A stretch of 64,000 bases of DNA, taken from the NCBI GenBank assembly GCA_964035575.1, contig OZ037863.1:1280001-1344000 (forward strand). The letters run 5' to 3'. Below, in pieces: positions 46,992 through 58,605 of this stretch. Made by a program: the position numbers and the translations under genes. The notes under the pieces are model-generated. The model had not been told where the DNA came from. It saw nothing but the letters and a program-made list of their open reading frames with translations, and did no database searches. How positions within the stretch are numbered: position 1 is the first letter of the stretch; each line of letters begins with the position of its first letter. The stretch is from Rhynchopus sp. YZ270_cl-10. Its lineage: Eukaryota > Euglenozoa > Diplonemea > Diplonemida > Diplonemidae.

Positions 46992-47991
46992 TTTTTTTTT
47001 TTTTGTTTCTTGTTCTTGGTTTGTTTTTTTCCTTTGAAAGAGATGTTCAATGTACTACACATCTTTTCCCTTCCCGGTCAGGGTGGGGTAATGAATGTAT
47101 ACCTGCTTACAGCTTCCCTGTAAACCACTCCCAAGCGCAACACTCCGGGGTTCGATAACCCACGGAGTGTCAGTGCCTGCGTCCCTGAGGCGTTTGCACT
47201 ATGAACTTCACTTTTTTTTCCTTTGAAAGAGATGTTCAATGTACTACACACCTTTTTTTCTCGTTTTATTCTACGGTGACCCAAGCAAGGCTATGAGATC
47301 AGCTTACAATACATTTCCAAAGATTTGTATTCACACGAGGCATATTCATATCTTTCAACTCTTATTCTTTGGGGGGCTGAGTGGGTAGCAAGAGAGAGGG
47401 AAAAGGGTAGGCGAGGTCGGATTTTTTTTGAATAATCAAACATCGACAAATTGAAAATTAAAACGACAGGATAGTGCCCGCTTTGAGCGGATTTGGCTTT
47501 ATTTTTTGTATTTTTTGACCATCTCGCCAAAAAAAAAAAAAAGAAAAAAGAAAAAAGATAAAAGTTGCTCTCAAAGAGTTCAGGATGACTGATGTATACC
47601 TTCCGTCGGTCAACATTGAGTACAGACCCTAGGTTCCCCAAGCGGGTTCTTAGGTGATTGTCGACACAGCAAAAAACGTAGTGCAGGCTTCTTGCCACAC
47701 TATGTTTACTTAACCGACAGATTTCTCAGGAACCCACAAACGCTATAATTTTATTTGTATTCATTTAACCCTCTCCCCAGACTTCCACAACACCACCCCC
47801 ACATTTGCTCTCAAAACTTTTTTTTTTTTTACGTGACTCAAGCAGCGTGAGGCTTTTCCTTCAGTGCTCTGCGTCCCCCGATGGACGGTGAGGCGTTTGC
47901 ACTTTTCAACTTCCCTTTTTTTTTCCAGAACGGCATATTGAAAATATACAAATATGCCGTCGAACTTGACTTGTTCTTTTTTATTTTATTA

Positions 47992-49205
47992 GGGTACTCT
48001 CACTTTTTCTTTTGTTTCTTGTCCCCGCCCGCTCGGATTTTTCAGGGAGGGAAAAAAAAAAAAAAGTGGGCAAAAAAAAAAAAGTGTACAGGGTTTCCAC
48101 CAAGGTGGACCGGGGTGGGACCATGCCCACCCCATTATTTTTTCCAGAAAAATCCGGATTTTCACAGGGTTCGGGGGGGGTACATGGTGACCCCCGAGAA
48201 AAATGGGGTTTGGAGGTTGTAGATGATTCCGCATGACCCCCCGTGGTCATGCGACCAGAGCATTTGGCACGTTGTAGCCGGGCAAGTAGTGGAGTTCATC
48301 CTCGGGTGTCTACACTAATACAACCAAGTTTTCAAAAAAGAAAAAAAAGTAGCGTACCGTGCGCCTGCGGCGCTGTGTTGCTGACTACTGCAACATCCCC
48401 ACAAGGTAGAGAACTGCACGCTCCAATCTGAGCCCCACGGTGGCAATCGGCTCGTGCAATCAAAAGAAAATGGCACGAGTAAAAAAAGTTGGTAACGTGC
48501 GCCTGCGGCGCTGCCTGTTCCCTTTCAGTTTCTACAGGCAAACACTTGCCCCCTTTACCTTACACTGACGGGTTTTGACCAAAACCAAGAACTTGTCCAT
48601 TTCGGCAAATTGACCCCACCACACAACGGACGGATTCCGGAAATGCAAATGCCGGTGTTTTCGGGCACTTTCGTGTTTTCAGACGTCAGGATCAGGGAGA
48701 GAAAATCTGGATTTGGGATTTACCCTACATGGATTTTGACCAAAACCAAGAATTTGGCCATTTCGGTAAAGTGACCCCACCCTGGCCACCACAGCGCGGA
48801 CGGGTTCCGGAAATGCCAACCGTGGTACGTTTTGGGGCTGAAAACCCACTTTTTTCAGGGGAAAAAATTGCTTCCAAATGTCGGAATTTTCCGAATTTTC
48901 CGGAAAATTTCCAGAATTAGACTGAAAATGACCCATGTTTACGAGTATGGGTTCATATTTTGCGAAAATTTAAGTCACTGAAATTTTGTCCATTTTTCCG
49001 AATATTCCCCACCACAAGCCGGGATTGGCTCGGAACTGCAACAAAACGCCCTCTTGGGCGGAAAAATACCACACAGGGTTTTTTTCCCCCTTCACTTTTT
49101 TTTCCCTCCACTTTTTTTTTTTGCTTCACTTTTTTTTTCCCGCCCGCCCGCTCGGATTTTTGGGATACCCAAGGACAAGAAACAAAAGAAAAAGTGTGAG
49201 TACCC
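47992..49205. mobile_element. PIF/Harbinger-like element, 1214 bp
   Basis: Ends GGGTACTCTCACTTTTTCTT and, inverted, the same sequence with one change, continuing for about 35 bp, flanked by TTA at 47989-47991 and 49206-49208. GGG termini and TTA duplications are the PIF/Harbinger signature. A CCCGCCCGCTCGGATTTTT block lies just inside both ends. No transposase is seen. The interior holds an M7 module (48285-48335), two GCGCCTGCGGCGC palindromes (48360, 48495) and an 85-bp direct repeat (about 48570-48650 and 48730-48820) related to the window start. Confidence 0.8.
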
Positions 49206-49208
49206 TTA

Positions 49209-50900
49209 CTTGTTTTCTAGCCCTGGCGGCTTGTGTTGTTCTGTGTGGGCTAGCCGGGTCTCGATCCGACTGCCTTTTTCTACTCAGCATCATATGAGTA
49301 CCGTTGGTGCTGTGGTGAGCGGGTTTGACACTGTAAGTGAACACCTCCCCAACCCCCCTGGCCGCTTGGGGGACACAGACAGCACACCCTTCCCCAGGGT
49401 GTGGCAGGGTCCTTGCTGAAAGCGCGGGACTCTGGCCTGACTTCTGGCTGGGAGCTCCGTTGAGCTCCCCTCTTGAAAAGGTTTGTTGACAGTCGACGGA
49501 TGCCTCTACGTGCAATCTCCACCATCGTTTTTTTTTTATCTTGATATTCTTTTGCCTTCTTTGGCGGTCACTCTTTCCCACCCCATTTTCCCTATTTGTT
49601 TTTTTTTTAGATGTTTGTGCCCGTCAGCCACACTCATCTTACCAAATTTTCTTTTTAGCCAAGAGGGAACAGGGCATATTCTGTTATGGATATTTACATA
49701 AGGTAAGCTAACCAAAAAAAAGCTAATAGTAACTTTTCGGGGAATTTTCCCAGATTAGTCCTATATTGTGCCTATAGTAACATACATTGTATGAAAAACA
49801 GTGGAGCTTGAACCACATATATGTGGCAACTACACTATTCCAACAATTTTTCAAAAAAAAAAATATGAAAATCAGAAAACGAATTTATGGTGATCTGCGT
49901 TCACTGTTCAGTCCCTACCTCCCTTTGTGTCAGAAAACCCTGGTTCTAGCAATAGAACGATCAGACAGTTTTTTTTTCTCCATCCTTAAATTTCACGGAG
50001 GGTGTTACATTTCACTTCGGGCTGTAGGACGGAAGATGAGAGGTCAGAGGGGTGTTGTGTTAAAATTTTTGAATTCACCACCTTTTTTGCTTGAACAGTG
50101 TAGAACTGTACACTCATCCAACGGAGTTTTCAGAAAAGAGAAAAAACAAAAGCGTCGCTCAAACGACCAGGTTTTGTCGTGACAGAAGGGAAGCAGGTAT
50201 GCACAGTGTTTGAAAAGCAAAATGTGCCAAAAAGAAAAAAAAAAAATCACTGAATATCAGATAGGTTTCAGTGAGGGGGAAAAATGTGGGTTTGTTCCCA
50301 AGAGCAAAGCATTTTTGTCCATAATATGCGTTTGTATGTGTATTGTGTTCAAGTGACTTTCCCCTTTTCGTGCAAGCCAATGGAGAAAAATATTTTTTTA
50401 CTCCCCTTCCAAAAAAAAAGAGCAACTCTCATTGAAAACTGGCAACACCTTTTGTTGTCTATAACCAGTAAAAAGCTTTTCGTACAATGAATAAACTACG
50501 ATCTTTGGTAAAAAAAACCATATTATGATAAGAAAAATACAGCATTTTCCCCCCCTCAAAATACCCCCACCGAGCTGCTTCTGATGATGTAATTTGTTAA
50601 AGGGGAAAGGTTGTACCCTCTGGCATAATATACATCGTTGTGTGTAGCGAGAAGAAAAACAAAACAAAATACTCCCTCTCCCCATCCACTGAATGCGTAA
50701 AAGCCACACCAAGAAACACAAAAAATAAAAAAATAGATTCCCACCAAAATTTCCCTCCACACAACTCTACAAAAAAAACCCCCCTAAAAACCCCAAAAAA
50801 ACAGGAAAAAAAAAAAAAAAAACACAAATCCCATATCCCCTCTCCCTTTCAATCTCTCCCCCCTGATGTCTTTCTAAACTAAAACTTTATTCTGTTTTCT
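49209..50900. other. spacer upstream of the large membrane protein
   Basis: 49210-49540 is GC-richer and unassigned. M5 (49610-49650) and M8 (49800-49850) follow. 50200-50900 is A- and T-rich without recognisable features. A T-rich tract ending cccccag at 50934 lies 30 bases before the next start codon. Confidence 0.5.
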
Positions 50901-50964
50901 TTTTTTTTTTTTCTCTCAACTCTGACTCCCCCAGTTTTTTTTTTTTTTTGTTTTCCCTTCTCAA

Positions 50965-53900
50965 ATGAAGCATCAGGACAGCACAGAAAGCACGCTGGCA
51001 GCAGCGGCAGCGATATTAAGGTCACCAAGCGCCGAAGGTGACGGGCCTGGGGGAGTTTCGTGGGACGAACCGAACGTTCTCGCAACGAACGCGGCGACCG
51101 CCTCTACAAGAAGAGCAGCAGATGACAGCGACTTCATCGATCTACGCGTAGAAGGGATTGATGTTACCACAAGCATCGTGCACTCTGAAGACGTAGGTCT
51201 TTCCCGTGGATCCACCGCATCACGAATGCCCCGCGGCATCTCCCACACCACCGTAGCATCTGCCCCAGCACTGCACAACACAATCCCACAAAACCTCCAC
51301 CAAATGTCACCCCCAGGCCATCCGGAGCACCACCCTCTTCCGGGAACGCCTCCGGTGGCTCCGCCGCTTCCAGTTAACGATAAGGCCCGCGAGTTTCAAG
51401 CCAAATACGAAAAGTTTTTGGAAAAGTATGAAAAGGAGGGGTCGACCGAGTTGGTAGAAGAAGAGGGCGAGTCCTCGGAGGAGGAGATGGTGGCGCTGCG
51501 ACAGCCGATCCAGCAGCCGCCAGCCGCTAGCAGGGATGCCTCCTTCGAGCTGAGCAAGCACACCAGCGTCGGGAGCAGCACCACCGGCGCTGCCTCCCCC
51601 GCTGGTGCCGCACAACACCCATCATCGTTTATTGGGTCGCGCGATAGCCCTACCACCGCCGCCGGCGCAACGGTCTGCCCATCCCCAAAATCCGTCAATT
51701 TTTCCGGCATTTTGAAAAACGGAGGCTCCCTCCCACCAGCGCTCCCCGCACCTCCCAAGGTCCCAAGCACCGGAGACCCTTCCTCAGGGGAGGAGGTGGA
51801 GAGAAGTCCGAAGTCGCTCCCCATGCGGACATCGTCGTTCTTCGTGAAAAATTTTTCCATCAATGCGACCCAAAGACGGCAGGTCAACCTCGGGCTTGGC
51901 GAGAACAAAATTGTACAGACAGAGCAACCACCGACCAAACCCTCCCGCATGTCGTTTCTGAAAAAGAAGAAAGGGCTACAGCTTGCGCCCGTAGAGGCCG
52001 ACCCTCCTGAGATATTCGAGGAGCTGGGTCTCAGCATCGACACCGACACGCTACAGCTAATGTCCGTTGGAGAAGGGGCGGGGCTGCCAATTGGTCTGCA
52101 AACCTGCGTTCGGAAATACCTGACCCACGTTGCCGAGAAGAAGGTGACAACGTATCAGGAGGTGCTTGCCGCGTACGAAGGCTGGAAGAAGACGAATGTT
52201 CACGAAATTGATGTCAAATTTTCGAAATACGTCTCCGGAGCGTCTGGTGTGGCGCTGCCTTCTGTGTCGCTGCCACAGCAGGTTGTCGTGGTTGGGGAGA
52301 ACGACCTGCTTACCGTCACCCCTCTCGGCTCCCCTCGCAAGAAGCCTGCGGACGACGACGATGCCGGATCGATGCACCGCACCGACTCCTTGCTAGGCGC
52401 CTCCAGCGTCACCTCTGTCGTGCACGCACCGGTCACAGTCAAGCACCTTGCCGTGGATCTCTCCTCTATCCTCGCCTTCACCGTGTTCTCCACCCTCGCA
52501 GTCGGGACCCCTCTACTCATCTGGGCCGGTGTAGGAACCTGGGGAGACGAAATGCGACCTGACGCCACCTTCTTCGACACAGTGACCCACTCCTTTATCA
52601 ACTCTTCCCTCGGAAACGCAACAGACCCTTCCGACGCCCTCGCTACGCATCTTCTCTCCATGCCAAGCCTTCCTGGAATCCCCGAATGGATGAGCCTAAA
52701 CTATTTTGACATACATGAAGTAATATCAACAGTCCCCTCAAGCTATGTCCACTCCGTCTCGACACAAAGGGTCGTCGTAATAGACTCTGGTATACGAACT
52801 CCATGGGCGGTGGTGGAATGTACCAGCATCGGGGCCCTGCAGTTTTCTGTGTTCTTTTGCATGGTTAATACTAAGACGTGGAGGTGGTTGATCACAATGC
52901 AGTTAGTTGCGGTGGTGGCGGTGATATTTTTTCTTGCAGAAACTAAAGTTTCTGGAGAGACGGAGTTGTCGCACTTCTTCCCAGTTCTTCTTGTGTACAC
53001 CGGTACTGTTGTGATTGATGCTGTGTATTTGAAGGCAGTAGGGAAGAAACGGTCGTATATGATCGTACTTAGCTTTGTTCTGCCTGCGTTGTACTGCTTT
53101 GTGGCGTTTGAGTTTTTGTTGAAGAAGTTTGATGGAGAAGGGCGTGATGATGTGTGGCGTGTAGTGTGCCTTCTTGTCATCTACCCTTTAGTCAGCTTTG
53201 TGAGCGCTACGGTGATGGCCGCAGTGTCGCGGCATGGCATGGTTGCGGACAATGGGTTCTTCAGCGTTTCGTTCTCTATAGCGATACTATGCATTTCTTC
53301 GAGTGTAGGACGTATAATGTTGGTCCGTTCGGAGCGGTGGCTGCAATGCACTGCGGCGCTTCTGTTTGCGTTTTACCATTTTTTTGAAAGAATGTTTTAT
53401 GTGCGCAAATCTGTCGAAATCGACTCCTTCATCATCACAACGATCTACCCTCACTTCAAACCCCTTCTCTCCAACCTCAAAGAAGATGAACCACCTACCG
53501 GAGGAGGCCTTACCTCTGTTATGTCGATCAACGCAAAAGGAAAGAACCTTGGTGATTTGGAGTCGTGCCGGAGTGTGTCGCTGTCCATGGCGGATGAGGC
53601 GGAAATATGGACGGAGGGGGCGTGGTTTCAGGACTCAGTTTTGGCGGAGTATTTTTGCGCGTTGTGCATCGATTTTGCTGCGATTGTGGCGGTCACTGCG
53701 TTGCAGGTGTGTACCTGGGGGACGTCGTCGCTTTTCTTTGATTTGAATTCCCCAGAGAAGAGTAGTCACAGCTATTGGGTGCCTTTGTTGTTTGTAGTGC
53801 AGATTGGTGCCGAAGTGGTGGCGGCAACGGTAGCTTTGGTATATCAATCATGCCCGGGTTCGAGCATGAGGATCTCGTTGTTGGAGTTTATCATCAGAGC

Positions 53901-54174
53901 GGCGAGAAGGCCAAGACTCATTTTGTTGCTTTGCACCGCAATTTTCTTCCTGCTCACCCTAACGCTTGCCCTCAGCAAGATTGAGCTGAAGGTGCAAGAC
54001 AACTGTGTACGTGGTGACGACCCCTTTTTCGGGCACTTTGCATGTCTCAATGCAGGGAACAATTCAGGGGATGGGTTTTCGTACGGCGGCAGTGTGACCT
54101 ACCCTTCTCAGAACGAAACGCTGTGCTGTCAATTCAATTCGTATCTTTCGAATGTGCATTTCTATCTGCCCTAA
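50965..54174 (+). CDS. large multipass membrane protein, unrecognised
   Basis: 1069 residues, uninterrupted. Residues 1 to about 490 are hydrophilic, Ser/Pro-rich and probably cytosolic and disordered, with a possible coiled coil near 135-160 (KAREFQAKYEKFLEKYEKEG). The second half has about eleven hydrophobic spans: roughly 497-524, 618-636, 638-660, 670-692, 697-720, 730-754, 763-786, 791-806, 890-917, 937-961 and 982-1005. A hydrophilic loop of about 85 residues lies between spans 8 and 9. The last 60 residues have four cysteines and two N-glycosylation sites (NNS, NET), so they are likely lumenal or extracellular. I recognise no family; a transporter, channel or receptor are all possible. 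Confidence 0.8.
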   Translation: MKHQDSTESTLAAAAAILRSPSAEGDGPGGVSWDEPNVLATNAATASTRRAADDSDFIDLRVEGIDVTTSIVHSEDVGLSRGSTASRMPRGISHTTVASAPALHNTIPQNLHQMSPPGHPEHHPLPGTPPVAPPLPVNDKAREFQAKYEKFLEKYEKEGSTELVEEEGESSEEEMVALRQPIQQPPAASRDASFELSKHTSVGSSTTGAASPAGAAQHPSSFIGSRDSPTTAAGATVCPSPKSVNFSGILKNGGSLPPALPAPPKVPSTGDPSSGEEVERSPKSLPMRTSSFFVKNFSINATQRRQVNLGLGENKIVQTEQPPTKPSRMSFLKKKKGLQLAPVEADPPEIFEELGLSIDTDTLQLMSVGEGAGLPIGLQTCVRKYLTHVAEKKVTTYQEVLAAYEGWKKTNVHEIDVKFSKYVSGASGVALPSVSLPQQVVVVGENDLLTVTPLGSPRKKPADDDDAGSMHRTDSLLGASSVTSVVHAPVTVKHLAVDLSSILAFTVFSTLAVGTPLLIWAGVGTWGDEMRPDATFFDTVTHSFINSSLGNATDPSDALATHLLSMPSLPGIPEWMSLNYFDIHEVISTVPSSYVHSVSTQRVVVIDSGIRTPWAVVECTSIGALQFSVFFCMVNTKTWRWLITMQLVAVVAVIFFLAETKVSGETELSHFFPVLLVYTGTVVIDAVYLKAVGKKRSYMIVLSFVLPALYCFVAFEFLLKKFDGEGRDDVWRVVCLLVIYPLVSFVSATVMAAVSRHGMVADNGFFSVSFSIAILCISSSVGRIMLVRSERWLQCTAALLFAFYHFFERMFYVRKSVEIDSFIITTIYPHFKPLLSNLKEDEPPTGGGLTSVMSINAKGKNLGDLESCRSVSLSMADEAEIWTEGAWFQDSVLAEYFCALCIDFAAIVAVTALQVCTWGTSSLFFDLNSPEKSSHSYWVPLLFVVQIGAEVVAATVALVYQSCPGSSMRISLLEFIIRAARRPRLILLLCTAIFFLLTLTLALSKIELKVQDNCVRGDDPFFGHFACLNAGNNSGDGFSYGGSVTYPSQNETLCCQFNSYLSNVHFYLP

Positions 54175-54437
54175 GGGAGAGAGAGAGAGGGGTGGAAGGA
54201 GGGGGGTGGAAGGAAAAATATTTTTTTTTGTCACACAATGTGTCAAAAATAATGTGGAAAAGGAAATACATAAAGTAACGCTTTGTTGTTGGCGCCGAAG
54301 CAAAGTGCGGTTATCCTCTCCACATTTTTTTTTGTGACCGGGTTCATGAGGGTGTTAGGGGGGTATGGGGAGGGAATATTGGAGGGTGGGGTAAGTATAT
54401 ATTTTTTTCTTGTGGGGTGTATATCGGCCCTATATGA

Positions 54438-55532
54438 CATACAATGCAACGAGGCCGAGTCGGCCTCGCCAAGGCCTGAAAATAAATACTCAGGCGTGCC
54501 TGAGGCGTACTCGGGATTAGTTACGTTTAAGTACGCCTCAGGCACGCCTGAGTATATTTATATTTCTTACCAGCATTTTTGTCATGAACAAAAAAGTATT
54601 TCCCCCCAAATTTTGTGGGTTTCGATTCAGAGGTAGCAAAATCTTTCAAATGCGGGGTCGCACGATGAAAAATGTGCCTCTGGGCCGGGCGAGTCGAAAA
54701 AATGAAAAGGGTTCGCTAAGCCTTGGTGCTGATGATATATATTTTGGTGGTACCTTCGGGTATTTCATTGGTTCAAGAATCATTGGAAACAAATTTCGGG
54801 GGTGCTTTTCGACTGGGTCCCTTCGGGCCCAACTAGATGCAAGACGGAAGAGGCTCATACAAGGCTGGGCCCTCTAACACTAAAGAGATCCCATCGAGAT
54901 CCCAGAATTTTACACAGGCCTCCTTGATCCACAGACCACAGCTCTATTTTTAGTACAACTATGGGGTGACCAAAGGTCTTTTTTACACATACCCGAGGTA
55001 TGACTCATCTTCTGCGAAGCCTCTTTTTAGGAGGCAGTTTACTGTAAGCAGTAACCATGATATTTTTCCACCAAAAATATCTTGCGACCCGCAATTTTCT
55101 CAGCAGGACACCGAAAGTTGATTTCAGCACATTTCAGGGGGCGGGGGAAATACATGGCATGACTTAGAAACGTGATGACCTGTGCATAATTTTTATATAT
55201 CAGCAGAAATATGAAACCGGGTATACTTTCCCCTGATTTTTGGTACAAACTTAAAGTCACGCACTTTTTGCTAAAAAAATTGTCCGACCCCGGACTTTTT
55301 TCAGATCGCTCCGGAAATGGATCAGAGGCCCTTTTTGCGGGGAATAAATACACACCAGGCGCCTGGAACGCAAGTATGCGTTGATATATACTCAGGCGTG
55401 CCTGAGGCGTACTTAAACGTGACTAATCCCGAGTACGCCTCAGGCACGCCTCAGTGACGCCTCAGGCACGCCTCAGATATATTTTCCAGATATGAGTATT
55501 TTCAGGCGTACCCGGCCTCGTTGCATTGTATG
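54438..55532. mobile_element. long-TIR element, 1095 bp
   Basis: Perfect 19-bp ends CATACAATGCAACGAGGCC and complement, with further inverted similarity over about 130 bp built from TACTCAGGCGTGCCTGAG palindromes. Flanked by ATATGA at 54432-54437 and 55533-55538. The superfamily is unclear; a 6-bp duplication does not match the common short-TSD groups. No coding capacity. A short relative lies at 11473-11591. Confidence 0.85.
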
Positions 55533-55538
55533 ATATGA

Positions 55539-56075
55539 CCTAATACTTTTGTTGTTTTCGCATCCGTTACCCTCACATTTTTCTTGAAAGAAAGAATTTT
55601 TTTTTTTGCAAAAAACAAAAACATATGAGGTGAGGATAACAGTAAGAAAGAAAACGTGGAAATGCCTTCTCGCGATAACGAAATAATATTATGATCAAGG
55701 TGACTAAGCACAGAGAAGCCTGGGTTCATCTTATCAACTTTTCTTTTTTCTTTTTTGCACCGTGGCCATGTTTCAACTTTGTTTTTTATGCACATCCGGC
55801 TAAAAATAAATAACAGGATGCCTTCACCTTCACTGTGTATGATGAACAGTCTTCGTGTCGCCGTACCCTTTGGCGCAGCCACGCTGTGTACAAAAAAAAT
55901 AAAAATGTGCACACATGTGTTCCGGTAGTGATCTCAACCTCAACTTTCAATGATAACCTCTAAGTCTAAATCCTCTGTAGATGTACACAAGGAGACGTTC
56001 CAGCAAAAAAAAAGGCCTCCCGGGTTGGTTGCGTATGGATTCAGATGTCACTACTTTTTCTTATTTTATTTCTTG
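55539..56075 (+). other. spacer with M2 and M5-like modules
   Basis: M2 (55694-55742) and an M5-like word near 55978. No gene. Confidence 0.5.
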
Positions 56076-56077
56076 TA

Positions 56078-56320
56078 CCGACCCTCCCCCGTGAAATTGC
56101 CCCCCCTCCGACCCCCTTGAAATTGTCCCCCCTGGGGGAAGTGAGGTGGGGACAATATCTCGTACGGCAAAAGGGGGGGACAATTTCTCGTACTGTAGGG
56201 GGGTGGCCGTTTTGGTGTGAAGCAGGGAGAGCAAAGGTTGTCCCCACTACTCCCTCGAAATTGTCCCTGGCGGCAAAATACCGGTTTTTTGGGGGGGACA
56301 ATTTCACGGGGGAGGGTCGG
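56078..56320. mobile_element. 243-bp MITE with TA flanks
   Basis: Ends CCGACCCTCCCCCGTGAAAT and complement, flanked by TA at 56076-56077 and 56321-56322. The inside repeats gaaattgtcccc words in both orientations. TA duplications suggest a Tc1/mariner-type mover. Confidence 0.8.
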
Positions 56321-56537
56321 TAAATACTTTCAACCCGTTCATGAGTTTTACATACAGTGAGTGCGTCGGCGCAAATAGCCAACATAAGAAACACACACAA
56401 TCCAAATATCTTTACCCAGGCTGGTGTAAAGTGATCAACAACTAAAACCCCCCCCTTCCAGCTAAAGCAAACCCTAAAAAGTACGAGGTTGCTGGCACCT
56501 AACAAACTGAAACGTGAGACAAGCCTTTTGCAGTAAT

Positions 56538-56652
56538 ACCGTACCGGTAACATAATATTATACTGACTGTAAAAATGTTTGACCTTTTCCGCGTTTTTAG
56601 AGGAGTTTGGCCTATTCTACGGTCAGTATAATAATTGTGTCACCGGTACGGT
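56538..56652. mobile_element. 115-bp palindromic MITE
   Basis: Arms ACCGTACCGGT..TATACTGAC and their complement, with a few differences, around a 45-bp centre. The target duplication is not clear. Confidence 0.7.
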
Positions 56653-58597
56653 GATATCGGATATGCAATGTCTCTCAAATGCCCCAATGCCCCTTCTCAA
56701 CAGAATGTTTTCCTTTTTTTCAGTCAAAACCTATGTTACGTTTCTTTCAAATACTTTCCTCACCTCTATTCTTGATATCAGTATATTCCGTTCAGTTTAT
56801 TTTCATTTTTTGAAATACCTTTTTTCAATTTCACATACAGTAGTGACACAGCAAACTGGAGGGGGGGGGAGTAATAAAAACTAAGGTGCAATTGTTGGGA
56901 TGTGAAAAGCTCTAAGGAGAGTTTTTACCCCATTGTTTGTTGATGAACGGTGAGGCGTTTTTTGCACTTTCAACTTCTCTTTGTGTTACTGCATTTGATG
57001 AATTTGTGTGTGTGTGTGTTTTATTGTTGTAGGCTGCAAGGTACTTTGTGCTTTCATCCGGATGGCTGGCATCGTACGTGGGTCAGTCGGAGGTGCCTGC
57101 ATCAACTACAGTTTTTTTTTGGGTGACTAAGCACTGTTGCGCTGAGGATCTGAAGATCATCTCACCATGAGAGAATAAAATTCTTTTGTTTTTTTTTTTG
57201 TTACGCGCACTACTTTGTGAGTGGAAACTGTCAACGTCGTTCACCTCACCCCAACCATGCCCACAACACCACCACCCAACAGGCGTGAGATGGTGTGGAA
57301 GCGTCAACGCATCAAACAACTACAAAGAGGGGTGAGGGAACGACAAAGTGACATGTGCCCCCCGTACACACACAAAAAGTAACACTTTTGTGTGTGCACA
57401 GACGTACCTTCGTACTACTGTTTCCTTGGAAGTTGGATCAAAAATTGCAAAAAAAAAGGTGCAAAAAGTGTTATTTTCACCACCAAAAACTGAGATACAA
57501 AGCAACATTTTTACATTCAGGTAAATCCTTTCTTTCCCCCCACCCACCCCACTCTTGTGAATCACCGAGATGGTATGACACCCCGTCCATCTTTTTCACA
57601 CCTCCGACAATATTTGGCAGGTATGTTTGCTGTGACGCAAACAGTCGCCATGAGTATTTTTCTCTGTTCACATCTTATAAGCTTTCTCTTCTTCTTCTGT
57701 CTCATATTCTAGGGGGTCTTTGTCAAAAAAAGGATTCAGGGGGTTTTGGTAAATGGGGTGCAGTGCACTTCTACAAAGCTCAAAAAGGGCTTTTTTTTTG
57801 GGAAGAAATATCAAAAACTGCACCACGGTGTACAGGTTTACGGGTTTTTGTGGAAACACCGTTTTTTTTTTTTTGTGTGACGACCTCTATCTTCAGGGTT
57901 TGCGGCAGTTGTGTTGTTCTTTGGCAGGACTGCTTTGGTTCTCTCATGTGTGCATGCCAATGAAGTGCTCTCTGGTGGTTTTGATAACCCACAGAGAATC
58001 AGTGCTGTTGTGTTCGCCTTGGAACGGTGAGGGGTTTGCGCTTTCTCTTTTTACCTGTTACATTTTGTGGCTAAGTCTTGAAAGGCTTCGTCTCCCATCT
58101 CAGGAACGGCTCTCTTTCCATTCTTTTGCTGTTTGCACTTTCAACTTCGCTTTCGATTTTTCAAAAAAGAAAAAAAAAATCGTAGGACCGCAGGCGCGTA
58201 GTACCGCTAAGTCTTAACAGTGTCACCTGTATTTACGTCCAAAGGTTTTTTTTTTAAAGGTTTCCTTTTTACATCTTCTGTTGTTGGCCGCAGGGTACTT
58301 GTGCTTTCATCCGGATGGCTGGCATCGTACGTGGGTCAGTCGGAGGTGCCTGCATTAATAACTTCACTTTTTTTTTGTTTTTTTTTACTCCTCGCACGTC
58401 CACGAATCGAATACATGAGGTTACGTTTCGTTTCGTCTTTCCAACCTTTTCTCTTTTTCTCTCGGTTTTAGTTTTTGGCTTTTTTTTTTTGCTGTAGGAG
58501 ATACTCGTTTCGTTCCAAATCTACGATTTTTCTTTTATTATGTGTGTTTCTTTTATATGTGCACAAGGCACATATATCGTTCACGTTTTTTTTTTTT
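56653..58597 (+). other. module mosaic, 56.7-58.6 kb
   Basis: M1 (56938-56981), a TG-dinucleotide run (57006-57020), M4 (57029-57107), M2 (57118-57165), M10 (57205-57352), hairpin plus M1 (57966-58030), an M2-like piece (58070-58100), M4 (58283-58365) and M5 (58556-58585). No gene. Confidence 0.65.
58283..58365 (+). repeat. module family M4 (exemplar)
   Basis: About 80 bp: ggccgcagggtacttgtg, CATCCGGATG palindrome, gctggcatcgtacgtgggtc, agtcggaggtgcctgcatc, then a T run. Other copies: 11744, 42869 (half), 45039, 57029, 60049 and 63762. The copies are very alike, so this family is young or constrained. Confidence 0.9.
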
Positions 58598-58605
58598 GTT
58601 TTGTC

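Larger units (their letters stand above)
44453..47988 (+). other. module mosaic, 44.5-48 kb, densest in the window
   Basis: M11 (44603-44735), M2 (44771-44810), M5 (44819-44856), M4 (45039-45112), M2 (45126-45165), M3 (45180-45270), M6 (45566-45600), M7 (45721-45770 and 45852-45905), M10 start (46309-46352), M6 (46395-46442), M1 (46946-46991), hairpin plus M1 (47149-47215), M2 (47275-47305), M5 (47325-47360), M6 (47593-47672) and M1 (47866-47915). No intact gene. Confidence 0.65.
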
